Assembly: GCA_011032825.1 (NCBI GenBank)
Contig: JAADJZ010000001.1
Coordinates: 2,728,001 to 2,792,000 of the forward strand
Direction of reading: 5' to 3'
Length of the DNA stretch: 64,000 bases
DNA from: Massariosphaeria phaeospora
Taxonomy: Eukaryota > Ascomycota > Dothideomycetes > Pleosporales
A program made the position numbers and the translations under genes. The notes beneath the pieces are model-generated. The model searched no databases and was not told where the DNA came from. It was given only the letters and a program-made list of their open reading frames with translations. Positions within the stretch are counted from its first letter, which is position 1. Each line of letters opens with the position of its first letter. This document shows, in pieces, positions 11,585 through 22,580 of the stretch.

Positions 11585-14128
11585 TTACTCCGCCTCTTCT
11601 CCGGCATCCGAGTTCTCCATCAGCGGCGTGAAAACGTTGTTGCTCAGATTGAACGTCATGAGCATAGGATAACGCCCGCCTGTCGACGCGCCGTCAGGGG
11701 CATTCAGCATGTCCCAATCTGCATACATCCACTCCTGGATGTACTGATTCTCATGCAACCACTCGCGCTCAGCGTCCTCGAACAGCTTTGTCGTTCCGAA
11801 GTCGTCCCAGTAGAACCATGGTTGCGCCTGGAACAGCTCGTTCTCGGAGCGATGGAACATGGACACAATGCCCCAGCCGTATTCGCCGTCGACCCGGTCT
11901 GACTCGTCCACTTTGACTTCTTCCTCGTACGAGGCGAAGCTGGTGGAGCTGAAGGAACTAGCCATCGAGTGTACGCTCTCAGACCGGTTCGTCAAGCCTT
12001 GGAACTCATTATTGGCCCACAGGTCCGCGAGGGAGTCGTTTTCATCGTCAGCCGCCGACTCGCTTTCATCTTCGGCGATTGCCTCGACGTCATGGTCAGC
12101 GACCGAGTCGCTCTCGTCCTCGTCTACCAAATCGTCTTCGCTCTCATCGTCGTCCAACCGGTATTCGCGCCTGTCTATTACGAAAGAGTCCTCCTGCACG
12201 GGTAACTCGCCCTCGTAGTGGAACGAATCATCCCACTCCAGCCAAGCAACCGCTCGCTGCTTAGCAAAAGGATTGCGGGCCGGCACGTAGCCGTCCTCGG
12301 CCCAGCGGATGACGCATACCAGCTCATCGCACTCCCAGTCGCTCCAGCGGTGCCACCAGTCCAACTCGTACTCCCACTCTAAGGAGGCACTGAACCGGAA
12401 ACCGGTGCTGCGATTGTGCCAGTGACACACGTATGTGTCGCATTTCGAGCAATGGTAGCGAGTCTCAAGTTCGTCTTTGCATACCCCGCAGTACTTGGTC
12501 AGTGGCTCTTCCAGCCGCGTCCAGGCAGGCGCATCCTTCCAGTCGTGTTCGCAGTCTAGCTGCTCGAAGTTGAGGATGGGGAAAGGGTAAGGGCGGTGCC
12601 AAACATAGTCGTCGGTGAGTGTCGAGTTGTAGTTGTAGCTGAGCGATCGGTTGTCGGGGCTATTGTCGGCGCTACTGGACGACGCGTCACTGTCAGCGAT
12701 CGACTCATTCTCTGGTTCCGGGTCTTCAATTGGAGGTGGGACTCCAAGAGCCGGTAAATCGTCCCTAAGTTCAGGACCATCCTCCACCAACGCATCGACA
12801 TTGTCACCGATCTCCGGGCCGTCAACGTTGCCAGGCCTGTTCGCACGCATTTCGGCCAGGTTGGCTGGAAGGTTATCCATACGGTTCCTGAGGTTGATGA
12901 TATAGACGTTGTCAGTAGCCGGACGAAAACCTTCAACGACGGGTTCACCATTCGCATGAGCGACAATAGCCTCATAGGCTGTCTCAATATGGACCTCTAT
13001 CAAGTTTTCCCATTGTGCAACGATGATGTTGATAGTATCATAGATGTGGTTGATCCGTTCATCAACGTTTTCGAGACGGTCATCAAGCTCAATCGGGTCC
13101 CCAATGTCTCCATTAAGGTTAAAGTACCCGACTAAAGCGAGCAGCCGGCCCTCCGCATTAGCAACGGCATCCAGGTCGTTGATAGCTCCTCCAACCCCAA
13201 ATACTTCGTAAAGCAAAAACTCTTTTACGTCAAAATCCTCTTGGTTGAACTCCTCTACGTCAAGAGGGATATGGGCATCTGGGGCAAAGGCATCAGGGAC
13301 ATGGACATGGGGGACAGGGGCATCAGCGTTATTATATCGCTCAGCCCAAATCAACCCACCGTCAACAACGCCGTTCCTATTCCTCCCCTGCCGATCTCTA
13401 CCCGTCAATCGATGCAAGCCCCTGCCGATTTCGTACCCCTCCTCATCATATCCATCCCCCGGTTCACCATACATCGGACACCCGCCGTCCTCTTCATGAC
13501 CCCCGATGAACTCCAGCAGACACACAAAGCAGAACTGATGGCTACATTGTGCGCAGGTCATGTGGTTGCACGCCTCGCCATGCTCGAGCCACGCGCGGCA
13601 GCGCGGACAGCGCTTGATGCGGCACTCATTCGTGTATGGCGGCAGCCAGTCCGGCGTGACATGAGGATCGAAGTTGTCTTCTTCGCAGCGATGCCACTCG
13701 TTGAGCCACGTGGAATTGCAGCCCACGCAGGTAGTCGTACGGCAGCGCGGACAGCGTGCGATCGAGAAAGCGGGGTTGCTGTTGTCGAAGGTCGAGCGGT
13801 GGAGGAAGACTCCGCAATCCGTATTTGCGCAGTAGACGCGCAGTGTAGGCACGGTGTTGTATTCGCGGAGCCGAGTTGTGTAGGTCTGGAAGAGCGCGGG
13901 GGGTATGATGTCCTCGAAGAGTGCTGGGGGCCAGACTACATTTGCGCAGCAGGAGGCGGGGAAGGTGGTTATGTCGGCGACGGCGTGCTCGAAAGAGGAC
14001 AGGGCGCAGGCATTGCAGATGAAGTGCTGCGGGCAGGCAGCGGAGATGCCTTCGCTAGACGGGAATTCATCTAGGCAGAAGGCGCATTCGTAGATTTCGG
14101 CCGAGCCGGCAGTGTTTTCAACCGACAT
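11585..14128 (-). CDS. RBR-type E3 ubiquitin ligase, 847 aa
   Basis: This single-exon gene has the RING1-IBR-RING2 order of RBR ligases, which take ubiquitin from an E2 onto a Cys before passing it to substrate. RING1 begins at C15/C18 (CAFCLDEF). The IBR spans about residues 100-148 (C100, C105, C126, C129, C134, C137). RING2 is at about 174-217: CPRC, then GEACNHMTC, where C187 sits at the catalytic Cys position, then CSHQFCFVC. The rest is long and acidic, with Asp/Glu runs around 480-500 and 670-720. A second Cys/His cluster at about 550-585 (KYCGVCKDELETRYHCSKC) looks like another zinc site. The extended acidic tail is unlike Parkin or HHARI. Fungi have many unassigned RBRs, so the substrate is unknown. 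Confidence 0.9.
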   Translation of the reverse strand: MSVENTAGSAEIYECAFCLDEFPSSEGISAACPQHFICNACALSSFEHAVADITTFPASCCANVVWPPALFEDIIPPALFQTYTTRLREYNTVPTLRVYCANTDCGVFLHRSTFDNSNPAFSIARCPRCRTTTCVGCNSTWLNEWHRCEEDNFDPHVTPDWLPPYTNECRIKRCPRCRAWLEHGEACNHMTCAQCSHQFCFVCLLEFIGGHEEDGGCPMYGEPGDGYDEEGYEIGRGLHRLTGRDRQGRNRNGVVDGGLIWAERYNNADAPVPHVHVPDAFAPDAHIPLDVEEFNQEDFDVKEFLLYEVFGVGGAINDLDAVANAEGRLLALVGYFNLNGDIGDPIELDDRLENVDERINHIYDTINIIVAQWENLIEVHIETAYEAIVAHANGEPVVEGFRPATDNVYIINLRNRMDNLPANLAEMRANRPGNVDGPEIGDNVDALVEDGPELRDDLPALGVPPPIEDPEPENESIADSDASSSSADNSPDNRSLSYNYNSTLTDDYVWHRPYPFPILNFEQLDCEHDWKDAPAWTRLEEPLTKYCGVCKDELETRYHCSKCDTYVCHWHNRSTGFRFSASLEWEYELDWWHRWSDWECDELVCVIRWAEDGYVPARNPFAKQRAVAWLEWDDSFHYEGELPVQEDSFVIDRREYRLDDDESEDDLVDEDESDSVADHDVEAIAEDESESAADDENDSLADLWANNEFQGLTNRSESVHSMASSFSSTSFASYEEEVKVDESDRVDGEYGWGIVSMFHRSENELFQAQPWFYWDDFGTTKLFEDAEREWLHENQYIQEWMYADWDMLNAPDGASTGGRYPMLMTFNLSNNVFTPLMENSDAGEEAE

Positions 14129-14527
14129 GTTTGGCTAAAGAGAAGACGGTGTACTGACCTTTCGAAGTCGAAAAGATAGTCTTGAAATCGAGTGATAAGA
14201 GAATAGCCTTCCTGCAGGTAGTAGCCAACCAGTTGGTACTGATGAAGTTGTATGAGAAGATAATCCAGGAGAATCCCACCAGGTATATATACCCGCTTTT
14301 CACAATGCAAACCGGAAAACAGTCTTTCACAATGTGAGAACAGTGCATACACAGCGCTGTCAAGATGGAATCCGACCTACCAAAACTTGTAGGTCGCGAA
14401 AATAGTGTATACACAATACAATAAGGAGTTCAACACAGAATAGTAAAATCGGGGGTGAAAGGGGGGCGGGGGGCTAGATAGACGACAAAGAGAAGATAAC
14501 GACGAGGACCAGGGCATACATACCCCG

Positions 14528-14809
14528 ATGAAGCTGACCGAGCTTGATCTCCTCGACAGCGACGCCATCTACTACTACGAGGACGTCATTCCGACGAAAC
14601 TCTTCGACGAAATCAACCGCTCGTTCGACGGCAAGACCTGGCACGTGACTGTCAGTGTACAGGTGCAGCTGGCTGCCCACCCGTGCATTGTGCGGCGACT
14701 GAACAGCGCGTCGAGCTGAGCTGAGCTACGCAAAATGACATTCCGGCCGGATACGAATTTCTACGCCGCACTCAAAGAGAAGGACGACCCGTGGTTGTTA
14801 GGATTGTGA
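14528..14809 (+). pseudogene. Short relic or unrecognised small gene
   Basis: An ATG frame with strongly coding-like codon use (MKLTELDLLDSDAIYYYEDV at the start) runs to TGA at 14717-14719. The same frame continues past it to TGA at 14807-14809, with a second Met at 14735 (MTFRPDTNFYAALKEKDD). The stop lies in an AGCTGAGCTGAGCT slip-prone repeat, so it may be a recent lesion in a small gene. I cannot name the family. It could instead be the 5' part of a gene with an unseen intron. Confidence 0.3.
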
Positions 14810-15023
14810 ATGGACAATACAGAATTTTAAGAAAAGAGGAGGAGACAGAGAGCTGACTGATATTTTTACTCGAGAAACTCAGGACCGATGTACTCCATCG
14901 ATTGAGTTCAATTTACTTTCGCGCACGAAACTGGATACCCCTAGTGAAAATGATGTGTTAGCCAGTACTTTCAGCATCTCAATACAATACGCACCACTCA
15001 ACCCCACTCCATCCCTCACACCC

Positions 15024-17447
15024 TCACACCCTCCCCACCACCGTCCCATTCCCCCCCTTCGGCTGCGGCTGCGGCCACCTATCCAATACCGTCTCCTCCC
15101 CCCCGACCACCTCAAAGCACAACCTCACCCGCTCCGGCACATCAACTCCCAAACAGTACCGTCCCCCATACAGCACCGTATCTCCCCTCTCATTCACGCG
15201 CGCCAGATCACCCCACTTCATCTGCAACTCCACCTCCCTCTGCTCCCCCGGCTTAATCCCCCTCACCCTCTTATAGCTCGCCAGTTCCTTGATAGGATGG
15301 GGCGCAGGGCCGACAGTCGACGTCAAGAACGCTAGGGCGACGAAGTCGGAAGTCGTGCTTCCGGTATTCGTCACGACGATGGGGATGCGCGGGAACGGGC
15401 ACAGGTCGGCATGGACTTCGGTGCATTCGGCTAGGAGCGAGGTGGCGTGGAAAGTGGTGGCATTGGCATTGCGGTTCGCGCTGCTGCGCACATCGTAGGG
15501 TGCGCCGAAGCGGATGGTGAAATTCGTGTAGTGCAGCCCGAATCCAAACTCCTGCACGGCTTTGTTGTACCATTTATACGTGCGTCCGGGGTTCTGAGCG
15601 CTGGGCCGCAGCGCCATGTCTGTCATGGGGACTTGATTGGTGTAGTTGGCCGGATACTGCGTTATGGGCAGGCGACCAGCAGGCGCTTTGGCGCCGGTGA
15701 TGATGTCGAAGGCTGCGAGGCCGCCATGCATGCCGGGGTATCCGGCCCAGAGGATAGAGTTTACGTTTTTGTCGGAGAGTAGGGGCGTGTTGTCGATGGA
15801 TGTACCGAGCTGAACGACGACGAGCTTCTTGCCGAGGGCAGACAGATCGCGCAGGAGAGAAAGTTGGACGGAGGGCCATGTGATGGTTGTGCGGTCGCGG
15901 TCTTCGTTCTCGATGGAGCCGTCAATGCCGCCAAAGTAGAAGATGATATCTGACTGCTTCGCGGCTTCGAGGGCGGCTGTGTAGTTCGCATTTGAGGATA
16001 CTGGGGCGTCGGCATAGTTTACCTTGAGGCCTAATTGTTGCGCGGCGAGAAGGGGTGTGCTGTAGATGGGTGGTGTGCCATAATAGTTTCCGAGCATACG
16101 GTATGAGGTATCGTTTGCCCACATACCAATGACCGCCACGGTCTGGTTCTTGCCGAGTTTGACTGGTAGGGTGCCGTCGTTCTTCAACAAAACGAGGCCG
16201 TCGGTCGCAGAAGCTCTTGCCAACGAGTCCGCTGTCTCCGTATTAACATAGTCCCATCCGTAAGCGGGGAAACCAGTGATCTCGCCCTCACGACCGGAGG
16301 TGAAGAAATAATTTGCGCGAATCAAACCTTCGTATTGTCGTGTGAGAGCTTGATCAATGACTTTCTCGGTAAGCAGAGACTGGTTGAAAGCACCAACAAC
16401 ATCAGTGCCCCAACCGCCAGCTTCACAGGTGTTGTCCGTTCCAGCAGTCATGGCGGCACCCACCGCCTGGGCCGCAGTCTTCACCCATTTGTGATCGGCG
16501 TAGATGTTGTGAACGGCGTTGCAGTCGCTGACGATGAAATTGTCATGTTGAGTCCAGTTCCAGTGCTCGCGAAGAACAGTTTGCATCAGGTACTCGCTTG
16601 CACATGCCGGCGTGCCGTTTACACGATTGTACGAGCACATAATGGATCCAACATTCGAATCTCTGGCACATTGTTTGAAGGGCGGCAGGTAGTACTCGAC
16701 CAGATCTTGCATAGAAACCACAGCATCAAACGAATACCGTACCACGCCATTCCAACGCTCCAGGTCATAAGCCGCGTAGTGCTTGCAAGTCGCGATAACT
16801 TGTCGTCCTAGATTATCATCTTCCTGGCTAGCCCATTCCATCCCCTTCAGCAGACGTTCGACGTAATGGGATATGCGGAGCGGGTCCTCCCCAGGCGTCT
16901 CCAGGCCTCGACCCCATCGTGGATCCTTGAAGGGATTGATATTCGGCGTCCAGAAGGAGAGTCCAGCACGTCCCGCATTCGCAAAGGCGCGAGCTTCGGC
17001 GCCAATTGCAAGGCCCACCTTCTCTACCAGATCGTCGTCGAAAGCTGCAGATATCGTGATCGGACTAGGGAATGATGTAGCTGACGAGAACTCGCCAGAT
17101 TTAGCGAATTCTACACCCGGTGAGTGTGCCACTCCATGGAGCGCCTCGTTCCACCAGTTGTATTTAGGAAGTCCGATTCTTTCCGCACCAAGGCTGTGAC
17201 TGGAGAGTTGTTAGTTGAGAGGAAGGGCTAAGGATAACGAAACGTACTCAACTAGGTTCGCGAGCTTCTCTTCGATGGTCATTGCTGCCACCAAAGCTCT
17301 AGCTCGTTCAGAGGGCTCCAGATAACTATCACACACATCGTTGTCTCGCAGTGAGCTTGTCAAGCATGGTCCATAGTCTTTGACGTCTTGACAGTGGACT
17401 AGAATTGAGCTTGCCAACACTGCGACGATTTGCCCAAGGATCGCCAT
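15024..17447 (-). CDS. Secreted GH3 beta-xylosidase, 791 aa, 2 exons
   Basis: Exon 1 (17447-17248) has a signal peptide (MAILGQIVAVLASSILVHCQ) and the EEKLANLV helix. A 48-nt intron (17247-17200) joins to exon 2, which begins HSLGAERIGLPKYNWWNEAL, the substrate-site block of fungal beta-xylosidases that release xylose from xylo-oligosaccharides. The (alpha/beta)8 domain shows DPRWGRGLETPGEDP, CKHYAAYDLE and VSDCNAVHNIY, with the nucleophile Asp near residue 292. The second domain has GGIDGSIENEDRDR, where the acid/base Glu is expected, and the C-terminal FnIII-like domain follows. Length fits family enzymes. It sits 375 bp from a second secreted hydrolase read the same way and close to a CE15-like relic, a plausible hemicellulose group. 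Confidence 0.93.
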
Positions 17448-17822
17448 TGTGAAGTTTTAGGAGACGCCTCGGTATAGGCCGGCATGTGACAGTACAATCG
17501 AGTGGAGTTCGTGAGTCTTCGGCTTTGTTATTAAATCTCCATCGTGTGGCTGAACGAAAGGCGAGTGATTCCGAGGTTCAATCTAGAGAAGCGGAGCACA
17601 CTATCGCGTGCGGGGATCGAATTTGAAAACGCGCATTCTTGTTGAGGATCCAGGAACGTGGGAACGGATAAATCGCACACATAAGTGACCATAGAATGCT
17701 TTCGGGATATTCATGTCGACGTGTCGGTAGTCGGCAAATGCGGGGACACTGAGGCAGTAAATCTGTGGTGGAGGCTTGACAATTTTTGCTTGGAGCAGAA
17801 GAATACTTTGACTTGAACATCT
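17448..17822. other. Intergenic spacer
   Basis: 375 bp between two genes on the minus strand. It should hold the beta-xylosidase promoter. I identify no specific site. Confidence 0.4.
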
Positions 17823-19663
17823 CTACAACTCCATATATTCTTGGCGTTCTGCTGGCAGCTGAATCTGCCGCTTCTCATTCCGAACCAGCTTAACACGAAA
17901 TCCAGTGAGCTCCAGGGTATCGGCCGTGTCGCCCTCGCCGCTCCAGAACACTACCTCGTTCAAAGGTGCGCCAGCATATTCCGCAACATCAATGTTCGTT
18001 AAACAAGCATCATCCCAAACTGGCTGTTCGCCTGCTGATCTCTCCGCAGCACCCTGAAATCGCCATCGCGCTCCTTTCTGCTTCTTTTCGTCACGGTATA
18101 GCAGAGTCGGTACTACTTGTACGTACCACTTTCCGCTACTATGAGGCAGATGCTCCATCAGTGGACTTGCAAGGACGTCCGTGCTATTAGAGATGAATCT
18201 CTCGACGACGAGCCCACGGTAGTCAACAGCGAGCGTGAGAGAGGAATTAAGGTCAGACTGCGGCGAGCCATATGTTCCAGAATATCGCTCATGAAGCTGG
18301 CGGAGGGCAACTCGCTCGGCAGCACGAACAAGTTGCACGGTGACAACCTCTCGTATCTCAGCGAGAAAACGCCCGTTTCCCGCCACAAGGATAGTTATGC
18401 CAAGGTCGTACTCCGGGACAATCATGATGACTGAGAAATAGCCTGGGAGCCCACCGGTCTTAGTGACGAATCTGACAGTCCGCCTTGAGTTTAGCAGAAT
18501 ACGGTCCGTCTGAAAGATTTCCCATGGCATGCCATAGAAGGTGTGCAGTCCCCCTGAATTAGACACGGGATGTAGCCAGTTGAGGGCATGTGTAAGGCCG
18601 TTGTAATGTGTCAGAATGTGGCGGAGGTAAACTGAAAGATCCTTCGAGGAACTGTAAATGCCACCGGTCGGGTTTTGTATCCCTATATCGGCGTCCCAGT
18701 ACTGCGGCTTCGGCGGGATGACGCCCGCGCTGTCAGGGGGCAGGGCGAAGCTACTCATGCTCATACCCAGGGGCTGGAAAATAGCGTCGTGGATATAAGA
18801 TTCGTATGACTGGCTTGTCACATTTGCAATTACAAGACCAAGAAGTTCGAAGGCGATATTGGAGTACGTCGACTTTTGGTTGGGTGCGAAGACCGGCATT
18901 CGTTGCTTCACCGCGTTAATCAAGTCGGCTGTCCCCCCGGTCAATAAAAGCGTACATAGCGCCTTCATATAGCGTACCTTTTCGGAAGCACGGTGGATTG
19001 CCGTCATCGTCGTGCTCGTCGCACTTTGGAACCCCGCCGCCAGCGATTGGAGGCAAGCCCAGGTCCAGGGCATCGCGCAAGACCGAGAGATCGCCGTGGA
19101 TATCTGTGGCCAGAGTCAGCGACTACACATGCATGTGAGTGACGTGTGGCTGATGCGGACCGCCTACATTCGCGTGGGAGGCCGCTTAGCTGGCTGGCAA
19201 GCGACCGGAGTGTGATGTCCGTCCACGGCAGTGTGCCGTTCTGCGCCCCATTCAGCTCCTCAACGTAAATGTTGACCGTATCGTCCAAGCTCAGATTGCC
19301 CGCAGCATGCTGTTGTAGTAGAGCCAGCACAGTGAAGGTCTTGGTGATGCTTGCGATGCGATAGAGGGCGTCGCCGTTGACCTCGGGGATGTCAGGCCGC
19401 GAGGCATTGCGTTCGCGCGCCGTGTGGTGTTTCGACCAGATGGACTGCTGCGACGACGTGATCTCGACCGAGAACGAGGTGGATGCGAATTCCGGAGCGG
19501 CGATGGCTGCGGTGAGGGCTGTGTCGACGGTTTCCCAGGCGCCGTTCAGCGCTGCGTCATCAGCGTCGTATTCGGGCGGCGGGAAGGCCGTCGACGGCTC
19601 GTAGCATTTTGCACTCGAAAGGACAGCAAGAGAGAGCAGATGTAGGGCTGGGAACAGCATCAT
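17823..19663 (-). CDS. Secreted beta-lactamase-fold serine hydrolase, 575 aa, 3 exons
   Basis: Exons are 19663-19168, 19103-18978 and 18928-17823 (1728 nt, all phases agree). A signal peptide (MMLFPALHLLSLAVLSSAKC) leads into a class C beta-lactamase/PBP-like domain (PF00144). The nucleophile motif SxxK is present in RIASITKTFTVLALL. Family blocks follow: SLDDTVNIYV, ITLRSLASQLSGLPRE, PVFAPNQKSTYSNIAFELLG (with the YSN motif) and TGGIYSSSKDLSVYL. Fungal members act as esterases or amidases in secretion or secondary metabolism, rarely as true beta-lactamases. Pairs of Cys between the motifs fit an extracellular enzyme. The substrate is unknown. Confidence 0.88.
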
Positions 19664-20179
19664 CTTGGAAGCTCAACTGCGGAAGCTGGTCAAGTTCCCG
19701 TCTCCAACTCCGCATTCCCCATGGTCACCCGGAGAGAGCTAGGGCGGGGTATCTTATTTCCGCCGCTAGCCGTCAGCGCGGCGAAACTTCGGCTACAGCT
19801 CCCGCACCCGCATCTCTTCGTCTCATCCTTCACGACGTCACGACGTGTGCTCTTCTCCGATAAACCGTCTTCACCCCTTCCACACGTCCATCTTGCCTGC
19901 ACCGCCCTGGTTTCCCCACTAAATTCCTCGTTACGGGACGTCGGTGCATTGGTACATCTGCGGCCGAGCCTGCGACGGACATTCATCCGATTAAATGAGT
20001 GCCCCCCGGCCCACCCAACAACACGTGCATCAGCCGGCAGTGCAAAGTTTGATGCGCCGTGAACTTGGTCAAAGGTAGCCTCGAATTGTATCAGCCTTAA
20101 CCAATAATGGGTCGCCTCAGACACTTCCCTAAACCTATCGTGGCCGTCATCCTGTTTCGTTCTGCCTCAAAACCACCTT
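19664..20179. other. Divergent spacer
   Basis: About 520 bp upstream of the beta-lactamase-fold gene, next to the CE15-like relic. No recognised element. Confidence 0.4.
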
Positions 20180-20529
20180 GAGAAGACCCAGCTCCCTTAC
20201 GACGCTCACACTATCGTTGCTGCCATCGCCCCGCGCGCAGTCATCATCCAGAAGGCGCCTCAGACCAGTTCACCGACTCCAAAGGCACTGCAACCGTCAC
20301 GTTTCCCGCTGCCAAAGCCGTCTACAGCTGGCTCGGGGCCAGCGAGAAGCTCGGCATGGCAATTCCGAAGGGTGGGCATTGCGACATGAGTGGGTATACC
20401 GACATACTGCCGTTCGTACAGAAGGCACTGCAGGGCAAGAGCACGACCAGAAATTATGACGATCTGGGGAGCTGGAAAGCGATCCCCGAGGCGTATCCCT
20501 GGGGAACAGATCTGCCAAACGGACCGTAA
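20180..20529 (+). pseudogene. C-terminal relic of a CE15-like glucuronoyl esterase
   Basis: The frame from about 20183 reads QLPYDAHTIVAAIAPRAVII, matching the LPFDxHELxALIAPR block of CE15 4-O-methyl-glucuronoyl methylesterases, which cut lignin-glucuronoxylan ester links. A frameshift near 20265 moves to a second frame, open to TAA at 20527-20529. That frame carries AAKAVYSWLGASEKLGM and a GGHCDMSG catalytic-His region. The N-terminal two thirds, including the nucleophile Ser block, are not seen nearby, so this is a truncated and shifted remnant. It lies near the secreted GH3 beta-xylosidase. Confidence 0.65.
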
Positions 20530-21026
20530 TCTTCTGTTTTACGGGAGTAGTGGTCGATTTCGATCGTTTGATGCTGTAGAAACAGCCCACTGTTGCTCGA
20601 ATCAGTAACTTGACACGAACCTCTTCGCCCTGGCCACAATCTAAGATGCTGATCTCGAGTCTACTATCCAATTAGCTACACTGCGATCATTCCTTTGGCC
20701 GTCTAACTCACACCACCAGGTCTCAGTCCAGGATGCGCGTTGCTTCAGAACCTCGCCAGGAGCGAATATGCAAACCATTTACTTCACTACTCTGCTTATC
20801 CGATGACCGAACTAATCCTCGGAGGTAATCAATTATATTCGCGAACTGGCGATCATGTTACAGAAATCATCCGCCTACAAAGTCGACGACAACCCTGCCG
20901 AAATTACAACGATAGCTGGCGAGGATTGGCTGCACTTCGAAATCTGCCCCACCACTTTCGCTAATCCTCCTTCCATCTCTAGGACTCCCGTCATCCAGCA
21001 GGCACACCCATAATCGCAGTACAGTT
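20530..21026. other. Intergenic, nothing recognised
   Basis: About 500 bp between the esterase relic and the convergent CorA-like gene. Confidence 0.4.
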
Positions 21027-22580
21027 TTACACAGGGGTAAGTTCAATACTTCCTCTACTCTCGCTCTTGAGTCTCGCGAACCTCTCTTTCAGCCGCTTCC
21101 ATCCCATATAGCGCCTCCCACCTTCCTTCTTTTGCTTCTTTCCTACCAACCGCTTTTTCGCAGCCCGATACCATACACGCCAAAGAATGTAGACGATGCC
21201 AGTCACCGGCCCAGCAATGGCCCAGAGAAGCCAGAAATCCTGCGACACTTCCATCTGATACGGTTGCTCGTCCTTCAGCCTAATCAGCTGAGTTCCGAAG
21301 ATAGCGGCCACCGTTCCCAGGGGCATGAAGATCAACGTCATCACTGCGATAGTCTTCATGCTCTTACTCTCGGATTGTATCACGCGACTATCGATCATAG
21401 TAACCATGTGGTACGACAGCTCGATGATGTTTGCCATGCGTTTGTCCAAGCTCGCAAGTCGCCGCTGCGTAGACTCGAACATTGTTTTGCGATACACGAA
21501 AGCTTGTTGAAGCGTCTCTTTATCGGCGACCGGGCCGCTACTAGGCAGGCGTTCATGTTGGTTGCGCAGGCTCTCAAGGGTGCATCCCGCCGCATCGATG
21601 TTCTCGCGCAGGTATAGCACGTTCTTTGCGAGGACGTGCAAGCGCGTGAAGTCGATTTCATCTACATCAACTCCGTATGGTGGGGCCAGTTCAAGTGTCC
21701 TCTTCCGCAAGGTTAGATTCTTCTCGGTGACAACAAGGGCATTCCACGTACCGTCTCGATTTTCCCGAAATCAGTAGCTAAACCCCAGGCAGCCTTGTCC
21801 ATGTGTTGGTGCATCTCTTCGAAAACTATATCGACCAGCGCGTACGGGTCTTTTGAGAGGTCACTGCCGGTTGCGGTACCCTTCAGAACTTTCATCCGAT
21901 CGCCTAATGTTGGTGGCGCTCCAAAGCAGAAGAGAGTGATACAAGAGTGGTTCTGTGGAGGTGCCGTTTGACTCAGTGGTACGGAAATACCAGTACTACT
22001 TGTTGTGGAACAACTTTGAGCGGGCGTGGTCTGACACCGTTCGAGCTTAAGGACGAATCCAGGCTTTACCCAGTCAGAATAGAAGGGACCCTTCTGTTTC
22101 CGCAGCTGAGCCTCATCTCCCGAGAGTTTCGGTATGTCCAAGGAGAGCAAATGGAACCAAACAAAGTTGGTACCATCTGCGGTTGTCTGAGTCCCGAAAG
22201 ATTGCGACACATGCCGAAGGCTTTCATTAAGAAACGTACTCGGGATCGCAAACCGAGAGAATAGTTCGGTCAATCCCTTCACCGTTTCCGGGTGAGGGAC
22301 ATCTCTGTGGGTCAAACTACTAATATCAGCTTCTCTCGACTACGCACAGGGGAGCTTTCTCATACACAATACGAACACGGACTGGACCCGAAGATCCAAT
22401 TTTCGCTACTGATTTAATCTCATCGTCGACTCTTCCTTTCGAGGCTTCCGACTTCCATTCAACTAGCAGCATGTCCAGATCATTTCCGTACAGTCTAGGT
22501 GGTGAGGCTCTGCTTTGCATCGCATCTGCTCTTCTCTTGAATTCCTCCACAATCGGATCTCCGGTATCGATATTGGCCAT
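21027..22580 (-). CDS. CorA-like membrane protein, 486 aa, 3 exons
   Basis: Exons are 22580-22348, 22304-21752 and 21701-21027 (487 codons with stop). The first intron is short (43 nt), so its acceptor could be 15 nt upstream; the second is a clean 50-nt intron. The N-terminal half is a soluble domain with FAIPSTFLNESLRHVSQSFG and a stalk helix (RRLASLDKRMANIIELSYHM). Two C-terminal membrane helices follow (IAVMTLIFMPLGTVAAIFGT and FWLLWAIAGPVTGIVYILW), then a basic tail. This is the CorA/Mg2+ transporter layout (PF01544). The GMN selectivity motif after helix 1 is replaced by FGTQ, as in many fungal CorA-like proteins, so magnesium transport is doubtful. Confidence 0.85.

Noticed and set aside
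13241..14074. 277-codon frame antisense to the RBR ligase
   Set aside because: The minus-strand frame has the RING and IBR motifs; this one has no recognisable feature.
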